NCBI RefSeq assembly: GCF_002198715.1
Contig: NZ_MWLK01000025.1
Coordinates: forward strand, 1 to 47,892
Direction: 5' to 3'
Origin: Rhodomicrobium sp. R_RK_3
GTDB taxonomy: Bacteria > Pseudomonadota > Alphaproteobacteria > Rhizobiales > Rhodomicrobiaceae
Length of the DNA stretch: 47,892 bases
In this document: piece by piece, positions 9,183-17,473 of the stretch
How positions within the stretch are numbered: position 1 is the stretch's first letter
Layout: every line of letters starts with the position of its first letter
Program-made: the position numbers and the translations under genes
Notes under the pieces: model-generated
Seen by the model: only the letters and a program-made list of their open reading frames with translations
Told to the model about the DNA's origin: nothing
Databases searched by the model: none

Positions 9183-10052
9183 ATGGACGCGAGACGCGTG
9201 GGCCGTCGCAGTATCTCTTTTACCGCCGCCATCGCGGCCCTCATGCTGGTGGCGACGAGCGCGTCAGGCGGCGAGGTCGCCGCAAAAAGCGGCGCCCGGA
9301 AGGTGACGGCGGAATATTCCATCGGCTTCAACGGCATGGGCATCGGCACCTTCAAATTGTGGTCCGATCTCAACAACACCGAATATAGCCTCAAGGGTCG
9401 CGCCACGATCAGCGTGCTCGCGGGCATCCTGTTCGAATGGCGGGGCGATACCGCATCGAGCGGGCAGGTGATGGCAAAGCTGCCGCGCCCCTATGCCTAT
9501 TCCTTCGGCTACCGGACCAGCGACCGCGGCGAAAACATCAATATCCGCTTCGCCAACAATATCGTCGAGGAAATCGCCGTCACGCCGCCGCAGCGGCAGG
9601 CGCCGGGGCGCGTGCCGATCATGCGCAAGCACATGCAGAACGTCGTCGACCCGCTGAGCGCGCTGGTCATGCTGACCAACATCGGCAGCAACCATACCGG
9701 CAGCGAGGTGTGCAGCCGCCGCATTCCGATTTTCGACGGCAAGGCCCGCTACGACCTGAAGCTGACCTATAAAGCCACCAAACCCGTGACGACGCCCTAT
9801 GGCTATACGGGCCCCGCCTACGTCTGTAAGGTGAAGTTCCTGCCGATCGCCGGTCACCGGCGCGGCGACGACGAGAATGATTTCGCGGCCAAGAACGAGG
9901 GCATGGAGCTTTGGATGGTTCCGCTCGCCCAGGCGGATCTTTACGTACCATATTACATTTATGTTCCGACGCCGGTCGGCAGCGCGACGCTGACGTCCTC
10001 AAGCATCGAGGTCGAAACCTCCAGGGAGGCCGGTTCCGCGCTGATTCGGTGA
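9183..10052 (+). CDS. DUF3108 domain-containing periplasmic protein
   Basis: A 289-residue protein with an N-terminal signal (about residues 1-29, ending SASG/GEVA). After it comes the DUF3108 pattern: TAEYSIGFNGMGIGTFKLWSDL, LKGRATISVLAGILFEWRGDTASSGQ, and VDPLSALVML in the middle. The long beta-rich body suggests an outer-membrane-associated or periplasmic beta fold. AAGGATTAGTC precedes the ATG. The family is widespread in proteobacteria and its biochemical role is not established. It is monocistronic here, ahead of the helicase gene by 251 bases in which I see no gene. Confidence 0.78.
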   Translation: MDARRVGRRSISFTAAIAALMLVATSASGGEVAAKSGARKVTAEYSIGFNGMGIGTFKLWSDLNNTEYSLKGRATISVLAGILFEWRGDTASSGQVMAKLPRPYAYSFGYRTSDRGENINIRFANNIVEEIAVTPPQRQAPGRVPIMRKHMQNVVDPLSALVMLTNIGSNHTGSEVCSRRIPIFDGKARYDLKLTYKATKPVTTPYGYTGPAYVCKVKFLPIAGHRRGDDENDFAAKNEGMELWMVPLAQADLYVPYYIYVPTPVGSATLTSSSIEVETSREAGSALIR

Positions 10053-10303
10053 TCGGCGCAAGAACGGGCGTGAACAAAGGGCGAAAGCCGTGCCTCGTGC
10101 GATTCGTACATGAGTCGTTCATGATATTTTCCCGATGGTGCTGGACCGTTTTGCAGGGCGCCGGCCGTCCCATGGCCGCACAGTCCGCAAAACCCGGTTT
10201 CAAGGCTGGCCAAACCGGCCGTCATTATGCTCTATACCGCCGGAGCAACCATCAGTTGCGCTTGTCCTGTTCACGCGCGTTCAGCCTTTAAGGAATTGCC
10301 GTA

Positions 10304-13300
10304 ATGACCGAGATCGCTTCCGCTTCCGCCTCGCGCCGGACTGCCCTTGGGCATTCCGTGATCGCGGTCCTGGGGCCGACGAATACCGGTAAGACCCATC
10401 TTGCGATCGAACGGATGCTCGGCCATGAGAGCGGGCTGATCGGCCTGCCGCTCCGCCTGCTCGCGCGCGAGGTCTACGACAAGGTCGTCGCCCGCGCCGG
10501 CGAGGCCAATGTCGCGCTGATCACCGGCGAGGAAAAAATCAAGCCGGAGCGCCCGCGCTACTGGATCTGCACCGTCGAGGCGATGCCGCGCGAGATCGAA
10601 GTGGATTTCCTCGCCATTGACGAGATCCAGCTCTGCGCCGATCCCGAGCGCGGCCATGTCTTCACCGAGCGGCTGTTTTCCGCGCGCGGCCAGAGCGAGA
10701 CTTTGCTCCTCGGCGCCGCGACCATGGAAGGCGCGATCCGCGACCTGCTGCCGGGCGCCAATTTCGTCACCCGCCACCGGCTGTCGAAGCTGACCTATGC
10801 CGGCCAGAAGAAGATCACGCGGCTGCCGCGCCGCTCGGCCATCGTCGCTTTCTCGGCGAATGAGGTTTATGCCGTCGCCGAGCTGATCCGGCGTCAGCGC
10901 GGCGGCGCGGCGGTCGTGCTCGGCGGCCTCAGCCCGCGCACGCGCAATGCGCAAGTGGCGCTGTACCAGTCCGGCGATGTCGATTTCCTCGTCGCCACCG
11001 ACGCCATCGGCATGGGGCTCAATCTCGATCTCGATCACGTCGCCTTCGCCGGCACCCGCAAGTTCGACGGCCGCAATCACCGCGAGCTGGCGCCGGGCGA
11101 ACTCGGCCAGATCGCCGGCCGCGCCGGCCGCCATCTGAATGACGGCTCTTTCGGCGTCACCGGCGATGTCGAGCCCTTCAGCTCTGAAATCATCAGCCGG
11201 CTGGAAAACCACGAGTTCGAGCCGGTCAAGATCCTGCAATGGCGCAATCACGCGCTCGAATTCGGCTCCATCGACCGCCTCAAGGACAGCCTTCGCGAGA
11301 CGCCGACCTCGGCCCGCCTCGCCCGTGCCCGCAACGCCGACGACGTGCAGGCGCTCGACGCGCTGAGCGCCGATACCGCCATCGCCGACATGGCCCGCTC
11401 GCCGGCCGCGATCAAGTTGCTCTGGGAAGTCTGCCAGATCCCGGATTACCGCAAGATCTCAGCCGCCAACCACGCCGATCTCGCCGCCAGCCTCTATAAA
11501 TATCTGATGAGCGACGAGGGCGTCATCCCCGAGGACTGGTTCGCGGGGCAGGTCGCGCTCGCCGACCGCACCGATGGCGATATCGACACGCTGTCCAACC
11601 GCATCGCCCATATCCGCACCTGGACCTTCGTTTCCAACCGCGCCGGCTGGCTCGCCGACAGCGAGGGCTGGCGCGAACGCACCCGCGCCATCGAGGACAC
11701 GCTGTCCGACGCGCTGCACGATCTTTTGACCCAGCGCTTCGTCGACCGCCGCACCAGCGTGCTGATGAAGAGCATGCGGGACAAGGATGCACTCTATGCC
11801 GATATCGAGCAAAGCGGGCAGATCTTTGTCGAGAAGCACTATGTCGGCAAGCTAGAGGGCTTCCGCTTCACGCCGGACACGGCGGCGGCGGGCATTCACG
11901 GCAAGGCCGCGCGCCACGCTGCGGCAAAGGTCCTGGCGCAGGAGCTGAGCGAGCGCGCCGACCGCCTCTGCGAGGCCAAGGACGCCGCCTTCACGCTTGC
12001 GCGCAATGGCGCGGTGATGTGGGAGAAGCAGGAGATCGGCCGCCTGGAGGCAGGAGCGGAGCCGCTGAAGCCCGTTTTCGGCCTGATCGCCGATGAGCAC
12101 CTGACCCCGCAGGACAAGGAGCGGGTGGTCAAGCGGGTCGAGACCTGGCTTGCCGCGCTGATCGAATTGCGCCTGAAGCCCCTGCTCGATCTGTCGCGCG
12201 CGCCCGATCTCACCGGCCTCGCACGTGGCATCGGCTTCCAGCTCGTCGAGAATTTCGGCATCCTGCCGCGCGAGACCATCGCCGAGGACATTCGCTCGCT
12301 CGACCAGCAGGCACGCGCGGAGCTGCGCAAATTCGGCGTCCGCTTCGGCGCCTATAACATCTACTTCCCGCTGCTGCTGAAGCCGGCCGCTGCCGATATG
12401 CTGCTGCTGCTCTGGGCGCTGAAGAACGGCGCTTCCGCCGGCATCGACGTTTCCAACCTGCCCGAGCCGCCACGCCAGGGCCTGACTTCGGTGGCCGTCG
12501 ACAAGGCGCTGCCGGATGTGTTCTACCGCGCCGCCGGTTTCCATGTCTGCGGGCCGCGCGCGATCCGCGTCGACATGCTGGAGCGACTCGCCGACCTGAT
12601 CCGCCCGCTGACGAGCTGGAAGCCCTCGCTGGCGCGGCCCGAGCCGCCTGCGGGGGCCGTCGGCCGTGGCGGCTTCAAAGTGCAGCCGGAGATGCTGTCG
12701 ATCATCGGCTGCTCGGCCGAGGAGATGGGCAACGTCTTGTTCGTGCTCGGCTTCCGCAAGGAGCGCCGTCAGGTTCAGCCGAAGCCGGTCGAGGTCGCCG
12801 CCGCGCCCGAGGTGAAGATCGAAGGCGTCGAGGCCGTCGCCGAGGCGTCGGCGGAGGCTGCTGTCGAACCGGCGAACGGCGTTCACACCGAGGCCGCCGA
12901 GTCCGCTGAGGCAATTGCTGCTGAGCCCGCGCCCATTGAGCCCGAAGCCGAGGCAAGCGAACCCTCTGTTGCCGAAGCCGTCGAGCCCATGGCGACTGCG
13001 CCCATAGCCTCGGATGCGGATGAGGTCGCCCCGGCGGAGCCAGTCGCCGCCGAAAGCGTCGAGGCGGTTGCCGCGGAGCCTGCTGCCGCCGAGTCTTCAG
13101 ACGCTGCCGCAACCCCGGCCGAGCCCGAATTCGAGGAAATCTGGCGTCCCCGCCGGCGTGTCCAGAATGACGAGCGGCGTCAGTCGCACCGCAAGCCGGA
13201 AGGCAACCGCGAGCGCCGTCCGCAGCAGCAGGCCGCCAATGCCCCGGCCGCCGACCGTCCCGCCGTTGCAGCGGCCAAGCCCGAGGGCCGTCCCGACCGG

Positions 13301-13531
13301 CCGCCCCGGCGTGATCGTGACCGCGAGCGCGACAAGCCGCGTGACGATCGCCGCCGCGGCGAGTGGCGCGGTGGTCCCAAGGGTGGCGGAGGCGGGCGTC
13401 CGGATCATGCGGTGAAGTCGGCCGCCCCAGCGAAACGCCAGAAGGAGGCGGTCGCCGACCCGGATTCGCCCTTCGCCGCTCTGTTGCAGCTCAAGGAGCG
13501 CATGGCGCGCGCTTCGCAGGACCAAGCCTGA
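10304..13531 (+). CDS. SUV3-like superfamily 2 RNA helicase with long low-complexity tail
   Basis: A 1075-residue helicase resembling mitochondrial SUV3. Motif I is GPTNTGKT (24-31) and motif II is DEIQ (106-109). The second RecA domain shows TDAIGMGLNLDLDHVAFAGTRKFDG and motif VI GQIAGRAGRH. The family core ends near residue 825. After that come about 115 residues rich in Ala, Glu and Pro, then about 100 residues rich in Arg, Asp and Gly (DRERDKPRDDRRRGEWRGG). The last 25 residues look ordered (DPDSPFAALLQLKERM). AAGGAATTGCCGTA precedes the start. The S4 protein gene starts four bases after the stop, so the two are probably cotranslated. A role in RNA decay or ribosome work is inference from SUV3. 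Confidence 0.85.
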   Translation: MTEIASASASRRTALGHSVIAVLGPTNTGKTHLAIERMLGHESGLIGLPLRLLAREVYDKVVARAGEANVALITGEEKIKPERPRYWICTVEAMPREIEVDFLAIDEIQLCADPERGHVFTERLFSARGQSETLLLGAATMEGAIRDLLPGANFVTRHRLSKLTYAGQKKITRLPRRSAIVAFSANEVYAVAELIRRQRGGAAVVLGGLSPRTRNAQVALYQSGDVDFLVATDAIGMGLNLDLDHVAFAGTRKFDGRNHRELAPGELGQIAGRAGRHLNDGSFGVTGDVEPFSSEIISRLENHEFEPVKILQWRNHALEFGSIDRLKDSLRETPTSARLARARNADDVQALDALSADTAIADMARSPAAIKLLWEVCQIPDYRKISAANHADLAASLYKYLMSDEGVIPEDWFAGQVALADRTDGDIDTLSNRIAHIRTWTFVSNRAGWLADSEGWRERTRAIEDTLSDALHDLLTQRFVDRRTSVLMKSMRDKDALYADIEQSGQIFVEKHYVGKLEGFRFTPDTAAAGIHGKAARHAAAKVLAQELSERADRLCEAKDAAFTLARNGAVMWEKQEIGRLEAGAEPLKPVFGLIADEHLTPQDKERVVKRVETWLAALIELRLKPLLDLSRAPDLTGLARGIGFQLVENFGILPRETIAEDIRSLDQQARAELRKFGVRFGAYNIYFPLLLKPAAADMLLLLWALKNGASAGIDVSNLPEPPRQGLTSVAVDKALPDVFYRAAGFHVCGPRAIRVDMLERLADLIRPLTSWKPSLARPEPPAGAVGRGGFKVQPEMLSIIGCSAEEMGNVLFVLGFRKERRQVQPKPVEVAAAPEVKIEGVEAVAEASAEAAVEPANGVHTEAAESAEAIAAEPAPIEPEAEASEPSVAEAVEPMATAPIASDADEVAPAEPVAAESVEAVAAEPAAAESSDAAATPAEPEFEEIWRPRRRVQNDERRQSHRKPEGNRERRPQQQAANAPAADRPAVAAAKPEGRPDRPPRRDRDRERDKPRDDRRRGEWRGGPKGGGGGRPDHAVKSAAPAKRQKEAVADPDSPFAALLQLKERMARASQDQA

Positions 13532-13535
13532 GGCG

Positions 13536-13847
13536 ATGGCGAGCCAAGGCGATGCCAGGGAGACGCAACGCCTCGACAAATGGCTCTGGCATGCGCGCAT
13601 CGTCAAAACCCGCTCGCTCGCGGCGGATCTCGTCGCGCAAGGCAAGTTCCGCATCAACCGCGAGAAGGTGGTAAAGCCCGCCTCTCCGGTGAAATGCGGC
13701 GATGTCATCACGGCGGCGGTGTTCGGCCGCGTGCGCATCCTGCAGATCACCGGCTTCAGCCCGCGCCGCTGCCCACCCTCGGAAGCGCAGAAGCTCTATC
13801 TCGATCTGACGCCGCCGAGCGCCCCCGCCCCGGCGCAGACGCCCTGA
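13536..13847 (+). CDS. S4-domain RNA-binding protein (HslR/Hsp15-like)
   Basis: A 103-residue protein whose core RLDKWLWHARIVKTRSLAADLVAQGKFRINREKVVKPASPVKCGDVI is a canonical S4 RNA-binding domain (about 11-60). This is the same arrangement as Hsp15 (HslR), which binds stalled 50S subunits carrying tRNA. A short, Pro-rich C-terminal tail follows. It starts four bases after the helicase stop codon, implying translational coupling and a shared RNA-related role. The ribosome site would lie inside the end of the helicase gene (GAGGCG). The S4 domain is certain. Equating its function with Hsp15 is inference. Confidence 0.85.
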   Translation: MASQGDARETQRLDKWLWHARIVKTRSLAADLVAQGKFRINREKVVKPASPVKCGDVITAAVFGRVRILQITGFSPRRCPPSEAQKLYLDLTPPSAPAPAQTP

Positions 13848-13962
13848 TTTGGGGGCGGCCTCCCAAGCAATCCGATATTCTGAATAAGGTCAGCAGATTT
13901 TCTTGGTTCACCGCCGTGATCTCGCCGCATAATCTCGGCCGGATTTAATGGAGGAAATCCGC

Positions 13963-14937
13963 ATGTCCACGCGCCTGACCCGCCGCGCTTTCGTCGCCGC
14001 GCTCGCCATCGGCCTCGCCGCCGCGCCCGCTTTCGCCGCCGATGCGCCGAAGGAAATCCGCATCGACTGGGCGACCTACAATCCGGTGTCGCTGGTGCTG
14101 AAGGAGCGCGGCATCCTCGAGAAGGAATTCGAGAAGGACGGCATCGCCATCCGCTGGGTGCAGTCGGCCGGCTCGAACAAAGCGCTGGAATTCCTCAATG
14201 CCTCATCGCTCGATTTCGGCTCGACAGCCGGCGCCGCCGCGCTGCTCGGCAGGATCAACGGCAATCCGATCAAATCCATCTATGTCTATTCCCGCCCCGA
14301 ATGGACCGCCCTCGTCACCCGCCCCGATACCGGCATCACCAAGGTCGCCGACCTGAAGGGCAAGCGCATCGCCGCGACGCGCGGCACCGACCCGCACATC
14401 TTCCTCATCCGCGCGCTGCAAGAGGTCGGCCTGACCGAGAAGGACGTCACCATCGTCCTGCTGCAGCACGCCGACGGCAAGGCCGCGCTGCTGCGCAAGG
14501 ATGTCGATGCCTGGGCCGGGCTCGACCCGATCATGGCCTCCGCCGAGGTCGAGGACGGCGCAAAGCTGTTCTTCCGCAAGCCCGAGGCCAACACCTGGGG
14601 CATCCTGAACGTGCGCGAAGCCTTCGCCGCCGATCATCCTGAACTGGTCAAGCGCGTCATCGCGGGCTATGAAACCGCCCGGCAATGGGCGCTCGCCAAT
14701 CCGGACGAGGTGAAGCGCTATCTCGTCGCCGCGACGAAGCTTCCCGAAGCCGTCATCGCCAAGCAGCTTTCCGAACGCACCGAGCTGACGCATTCTAATA
14801 TCGGCGCGGCGCAGGTGGACTCGATCACCGCCGCAGGGATCGCATTGCAGCAGGCCGGCGTTATCAAGCCGGATGTCGATGTGAAGGCCATCGTCTCGGC
14901 GCTGGTCGACACCAGCTTCGCGACGGCCTCGCGCTAA
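13963..14937 (+). CDS. ABC transporter substrate-binding protein, sulfonate/taurine (SsuA/TauA) type
   Basis: A 324-residue periplasmic binding protein. The N-terminus MSTRLTRRAFVAALAIGLAAAPAFA is a signal peptide with a twin-arginine-like RRAFVAAL and cleavage at AFA-AD. The mature part shows IDWATYNPVSLVLKERGILEKEF, the hinge LKGKRIAATRGTDPHIFLIRALQEVGL, and LLRKDVDAWAGLDPIMA, all typical of the SsuA/TauA/NMT1-like family. GGAGGAAATCC at 13950-13960 fixes the start at 13963 rather than the ATG at 13948. It is followed by permease and ATPase genes. Aliphatic sulfonates are the default prediction. No sulfonate monooxygenase gene is beside it, so the substrate stays open. Confidence 0.82.
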   Translation: MSTRLTRRAFVAALAIGLAAAPAFAADAPKEIRIDWATYNPVSLVLKERGILEKEFEKDGIAIRWVQSAGSNKALEFLNASSLDFGSTAGAAALLGRINGNPIKSIYVYSRPEWTALVTRPDTGITKVADLKGKRIAATRGTDPHIFLIRALQEVGLTEKDVTIVLLQHADGKAALLRKDVDAWAGLDPIMASAEVEDGAKLFFRKPEANTWGILNVREAFAADHPELVKRVIAGYETARQWALANPDEVKRYLVAATKLPEAVIAKQLSERTELTHSNIGAAQVDSITAAGIALQQAGVIKPDVDVKAIVSALVDTSFATASR

Positions 14938-14989
14938 TCCTTGCCCTGTCCGGCTCGCTGCCGGCGCGGGGACACGCAGCCGCATTTGT

Positions 14990-15007
14990 CCCCCGCAGGC
15001 GCGGGGG
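14990..15007 (+). promoter_or_regulatory. Stem-loop between binding-protein and permease genes
   Basis: Perfect 7-bp stem CCCCCGC / GCGGGGG with a 4-base loop (AGGC), 52 bases after the binding-protein stop and 16 bases before the permease start, with no T-run. A hairpin at this place can protect the upstream part of the message and lower permease expression. Confidence 0.5.
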
Positions 15008-15022
15008 CCTTGCCTTACGGGA

Positions 15023-15874
15023 ATGCTCGAGCCGATGAGCAATGTCGATCAAGTCCTGCCCGCCCCACCAGAGGCTATCGCTCCGCCCACCCGGCCCGAA
15101 AGGACCGGGTGGCGTTTTTCCTGGGCGCTCGGTCTTCTGCTTCCGGTGGCCGTCGGCCTCGGCTGGGAGCTGCTGGTCCATTTCGGGCTGGTGAACGGCC
15201 GGCTGGTGCCGCCGCCCTCGCGCATCTTCCTGGCGCTGAACGAGCTGTGGCAGTCGGGCGAACTCTCCCGCCACCTGCTGGCGACCTCCGCGCGCGTCGC
15301 TGCCGGTTTCGCCATCGGCGTCGCGGCGGGAACGCTGGTCGCCGTCGTCACCGGCTATTCGGCGCTGATGCGCCGCCTGATCGACCCGACCCTCCAGGGC
15401 CTGCGCGCCGTGCCCTCCATCGCCTGGGTGCCGCTGTTCATCCTCTGGCTCGGCATCTTCGAGGAGTCGAAGATCACGCTGATCGCGGTCGGCGTGTTCT
15501 TTCCGGTCTATCTCGGCACGCTCGGCGCGATCCTCTCCATCGACCGCAAGATCGTCGAAGTCGGCCGCGTCTTCCGGCTCTCGGCCCTCGGCCTCGTCCG
15601 CCGCATCCTGCTGCCGGCGATCCTGCCCGCCTATGTGCTCGCCTTGCGCGGGGGCCTTGGCCTTGGCTGGATGTTCGTCGTCGCCGCCGAATTCATGGGC
15701 GCCTCGGAAGGGCTCGGCTATCTGCTGGTCGATGGCCAGCAGCTCGGCAAGCCGGACCAGATCGTCGCCGCGATCCTCGCCTTCGCCGTGCTCGGCAAGC
15801 TCAGCGACAGCCTGCTGGTCGCGCTGACCGCGCCGTTCCTGCGCTGGGTCGACGTCTATGCCGGCGGGCGGTAG
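15023..15874 (+). CDS. ABC transporter permease, SsuC/TauC type
   Basis: A 283-residue inner-membrane permease with about six helices. It begins with a cytoplasmic Pro-rich leader (VLPAPPEAIAPPTRPERTGW), then a first helix (FSWALGLLLPVAVGLGWELLV). The family pattern LVPPPSRIFLALNELWQSGEL follows. The transport domain has VPSIAWVPLFILWLGIFEESKI, and an EAA-like loop ends in RRILLPAILPAYVLALRGGLGLGW. Two in-frame ATGs (15023 and 15035) compete for the start. Neither has a strong ribosome site, so the first 4 residues are uncertain. It works with the ATPase whose gene begins 10 bases later. Confidence 0.83.
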   Translation: MLEPMSNVDQVLPAPPEAIAPPTRPERTGWRFSWALGLLLPVAVGLGWELLVHFGLVNGRLVPPPSRIFLALNELWQSGELSRHLLATSARVAAGFAIGVAAGTLVAVVTGYSALMRRLIDPTLQGLRAVPSIAWVPLFILWLGIFEESKITLIAVGVFFPVYLGTLGAILSIDRKIVEVGRVFRLSALGLVRRILLPAILPAYVLALRGGLGLGWMFVVAAEFMGASEGLGYLLVDGQQLGKPDQIVAAILAFAVLGKLSDSLLVALTAPFLRWVDVYAGGR

Positions 15875-15884
15875 GGGAGGGGAC

Positions 15885-16640
15885 ATGCTGCAGATCGAAC
15901 GCCTCGGCAAAACCTACCCCAACGGCACCGTCGCGCTGGACGGCCTGTCGCTGAGCGTCGACGCCGGCGAGATCGTCGCCGTGATCGGCGGCTCGGGCTG
16001 CGGCAAGAGCACCTTGCTGCGCCTGCTCTCCGGCCTCGACCATGCGACGCGCGGCACCGTCGGCGTCGACGGCGTCACCATCACCGAGCCGCACCCCGCC
16101 GTCGGCATCGTGTTCCAGGAGCCGCGCCTCTTGCCCTGGCTCACCGTCGCGGGCAATGTCGGCTTCGGCCTCGAGGAGCTTCCCGCCGAAGAGCGCGAGC
16201 GGCGCGTGCAGGAGGCGCTCGCCCGCGTCGGCCTTGCCGACTATGCCGGGCGCTGGCCGCGCGAATTGTCCGGCGGCCAGGGCCAGCGCGTCGCCATCGC
16301 CCGCGCCCTGGTGCCGCGCCCCGCCGTGCTGCTGCTCGACGAGCCCTTCTCCGCGCTCGACGCCTTCACCCGCGAGGAGCTGCAGGACCATCTGCTCGAC
16401 CTTTGGGCCGACCACCGCCCGACCCTGGTCCTCGTCACCCACGACATCGAGGAGGCGCTGGTGCTCGCCTCGCGCATCGTGGTGATGCGCCCCAACCCCG
16501 GCCGGATCGCCGATATTTTCGACATCGATTTGCCCCGCCCGCGCGACCGCCTCTCGCCCGATTTCGAGAGCGAAAAGCGCCGCGTCCTGCGCGCGCTCAA
16601 TGCGACGCTGGTGCGCCACAGGCCGCGCGCGGCGGAGTAG
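15885..16640 (+). CDS. ABC transporter ATP-binding protein, SsuB/TauB type
   Basis: A 251-residue ABC ATPase. Walker A is GGSGCGKST, the signature LSGGQGQRVAIARALV, Walker B VLLLDEPFSALD, and the switch His lies in LVTHDIEEA. The Q-loop is VFQEPRLLPW, which is common in the nitrate/sulfonate/taurine ATPases. The start at 15885 sits behind GGGGAGGGG (15874-15882), which overlaps the permease stop region; the ATG at 15858 lies inside the permease gene. It is the last gene of the importer operon and is followed by a dispersed repeat, not by an enzyme gene. Confidence 0.87.
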   Translation: MLQIERLGKTYPNGTVALDGLSLSVDAGEIVAVIGGSGCGKSTLLRLLSGLDHATRGTVGVDGVTITEPHPAVGIVFQEPRLLPWLTVAGNVGFGLEELPAEERERRVQEALARVGLADYAGRWPRELSGGQGQRVAIARALVPRPAVLLLDEPFSALDAFTREELQDHLLDLWADHRPTLVLVTHDIEEALVLASRIVVMRPNPGRIADIFDIDLPRPRDRLSPDFESEKRRVLRALNATLVRHRPRAAE

Positions 16641-16732
16641 CCGTTGAGGAAGCGGCGGGTAGCGGCCTTGTACTCACCCGCTCCCAGTGCAGCCTCTTAG
16701 CCTGAGCATATGGCAATGCCTCTCCCTCCCGT

Positions 16733-16837
16733 CGTCCCGGACGCCGCGAAGCGGTGAGCCGGGACCCAATCATCTGTCCGCGAATGCTGCGGCGAGAGGA
16801 TATGCGAGTGGGCCCCGGCTCTGACGGCCGGGGCGAC
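16733..16837 (+). repeat. Dispersed intergenic repeat, family A copy 2
   Basis: Runs from CGTCCCGGACGCCGCGAAG through GAGCCGGGACCCA and GCTGCGGCGAGAGGA to GGCCCCGGCT...ACGGCCGGGGCGAC, in the same order as the copy at 6933-7032. It fills the middle of the 349-base gap between the ATPase gene and the tRNA gene. I see no gene in that gap. Confidence 0.78.
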
Positions 16838-16989
16838 GGGAGAGTTTCGTATTTGCAGCCGTTTCTGCCACCCCGTCGGTGTTGACGCGGTCGCCCTGAT
16901 GATTATCATCGGCGGCGCTTGGCGCGGGCGCGAAAAACCCTATCGCTCGGCGCGCGAAAGCGATATGAAACAGCGCTTCGGCTAGCCTT

Positions 16990-17076
16990 GCGGGCGTGGC
17001 GGAATCGGTAGACGCGCCGGACTCAAAATCCGGTTCTGGTGACAGAGTGTCGGTTCGAGTCCGACCGCCCGCACCA
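16990..17076 (+). tRNA. tRNA-Leu (anticodon CAA)
   Basis: Acceptor stem GCGGGCG (16990-16996) pairs with CGCCCGC (17066-17072), followed by discriminator A and an encoded CCA end. The anticodon arm is CCGGA-CTCAAAA-TCCGG, giving anticodon CAA, which reads UUG. The T arm contains GGTTCGAGTCC. A long variable arm makes it a type II tRNA, as expected for leucine. The region 17077-17473 (397 bases) after it holds no recognised gene or repeat. Confidence 0.97.
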
Positions 17077-17473
17077 CCTCCCTCATCGCACCAAATCGGA
17101 CGGCGCGACCAAGCTCTGCAAGAGCTCACCCGCCTCCGCTTGTGTGTCAGCCGGCCCCGACGGCGCGGGCGTCGCTTGCGCGCATTCCGCAGCACGCAAA
17201 TCCTCGGACTGCGCCTGTCCACTGCCGGGCGGCACCGGTACAATTTGCGACACGCCGCATCGCCCTGGCCGCCGCGCCGGGGCGATGCGCACTTGAGGTG
17301 CGGCCCGTCCGATGCTACCAAACAGACGACATGTTTTGAGGGTCGGGGGACCGCCATCATGGCTTTCCGGACGCGGCGTTGACCGGATTTTCACCGGTCT
17401 GTGCGCCTCTAGCGCCCATCCGCCAGTGCTCGGAGCGCGCGTGAACCGTCCGGCGAAGAGGATCGATGTGGGA

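Noticed and set aside
16733-17076. tRNA-associated integration site (att) at tRNA-Leu
   Set aside because: No integrase gene and no repeated tRNA 3' end were seen on either side. The neighbouring repeat is a dispersed family A copy.
17312-17473. Longer N-terminus for the D,D-carboxypeptidase
   Set aside because: The extra 54 residues are Arg/Pro-rich and would bury the clear signal peptide that begins at 17474.
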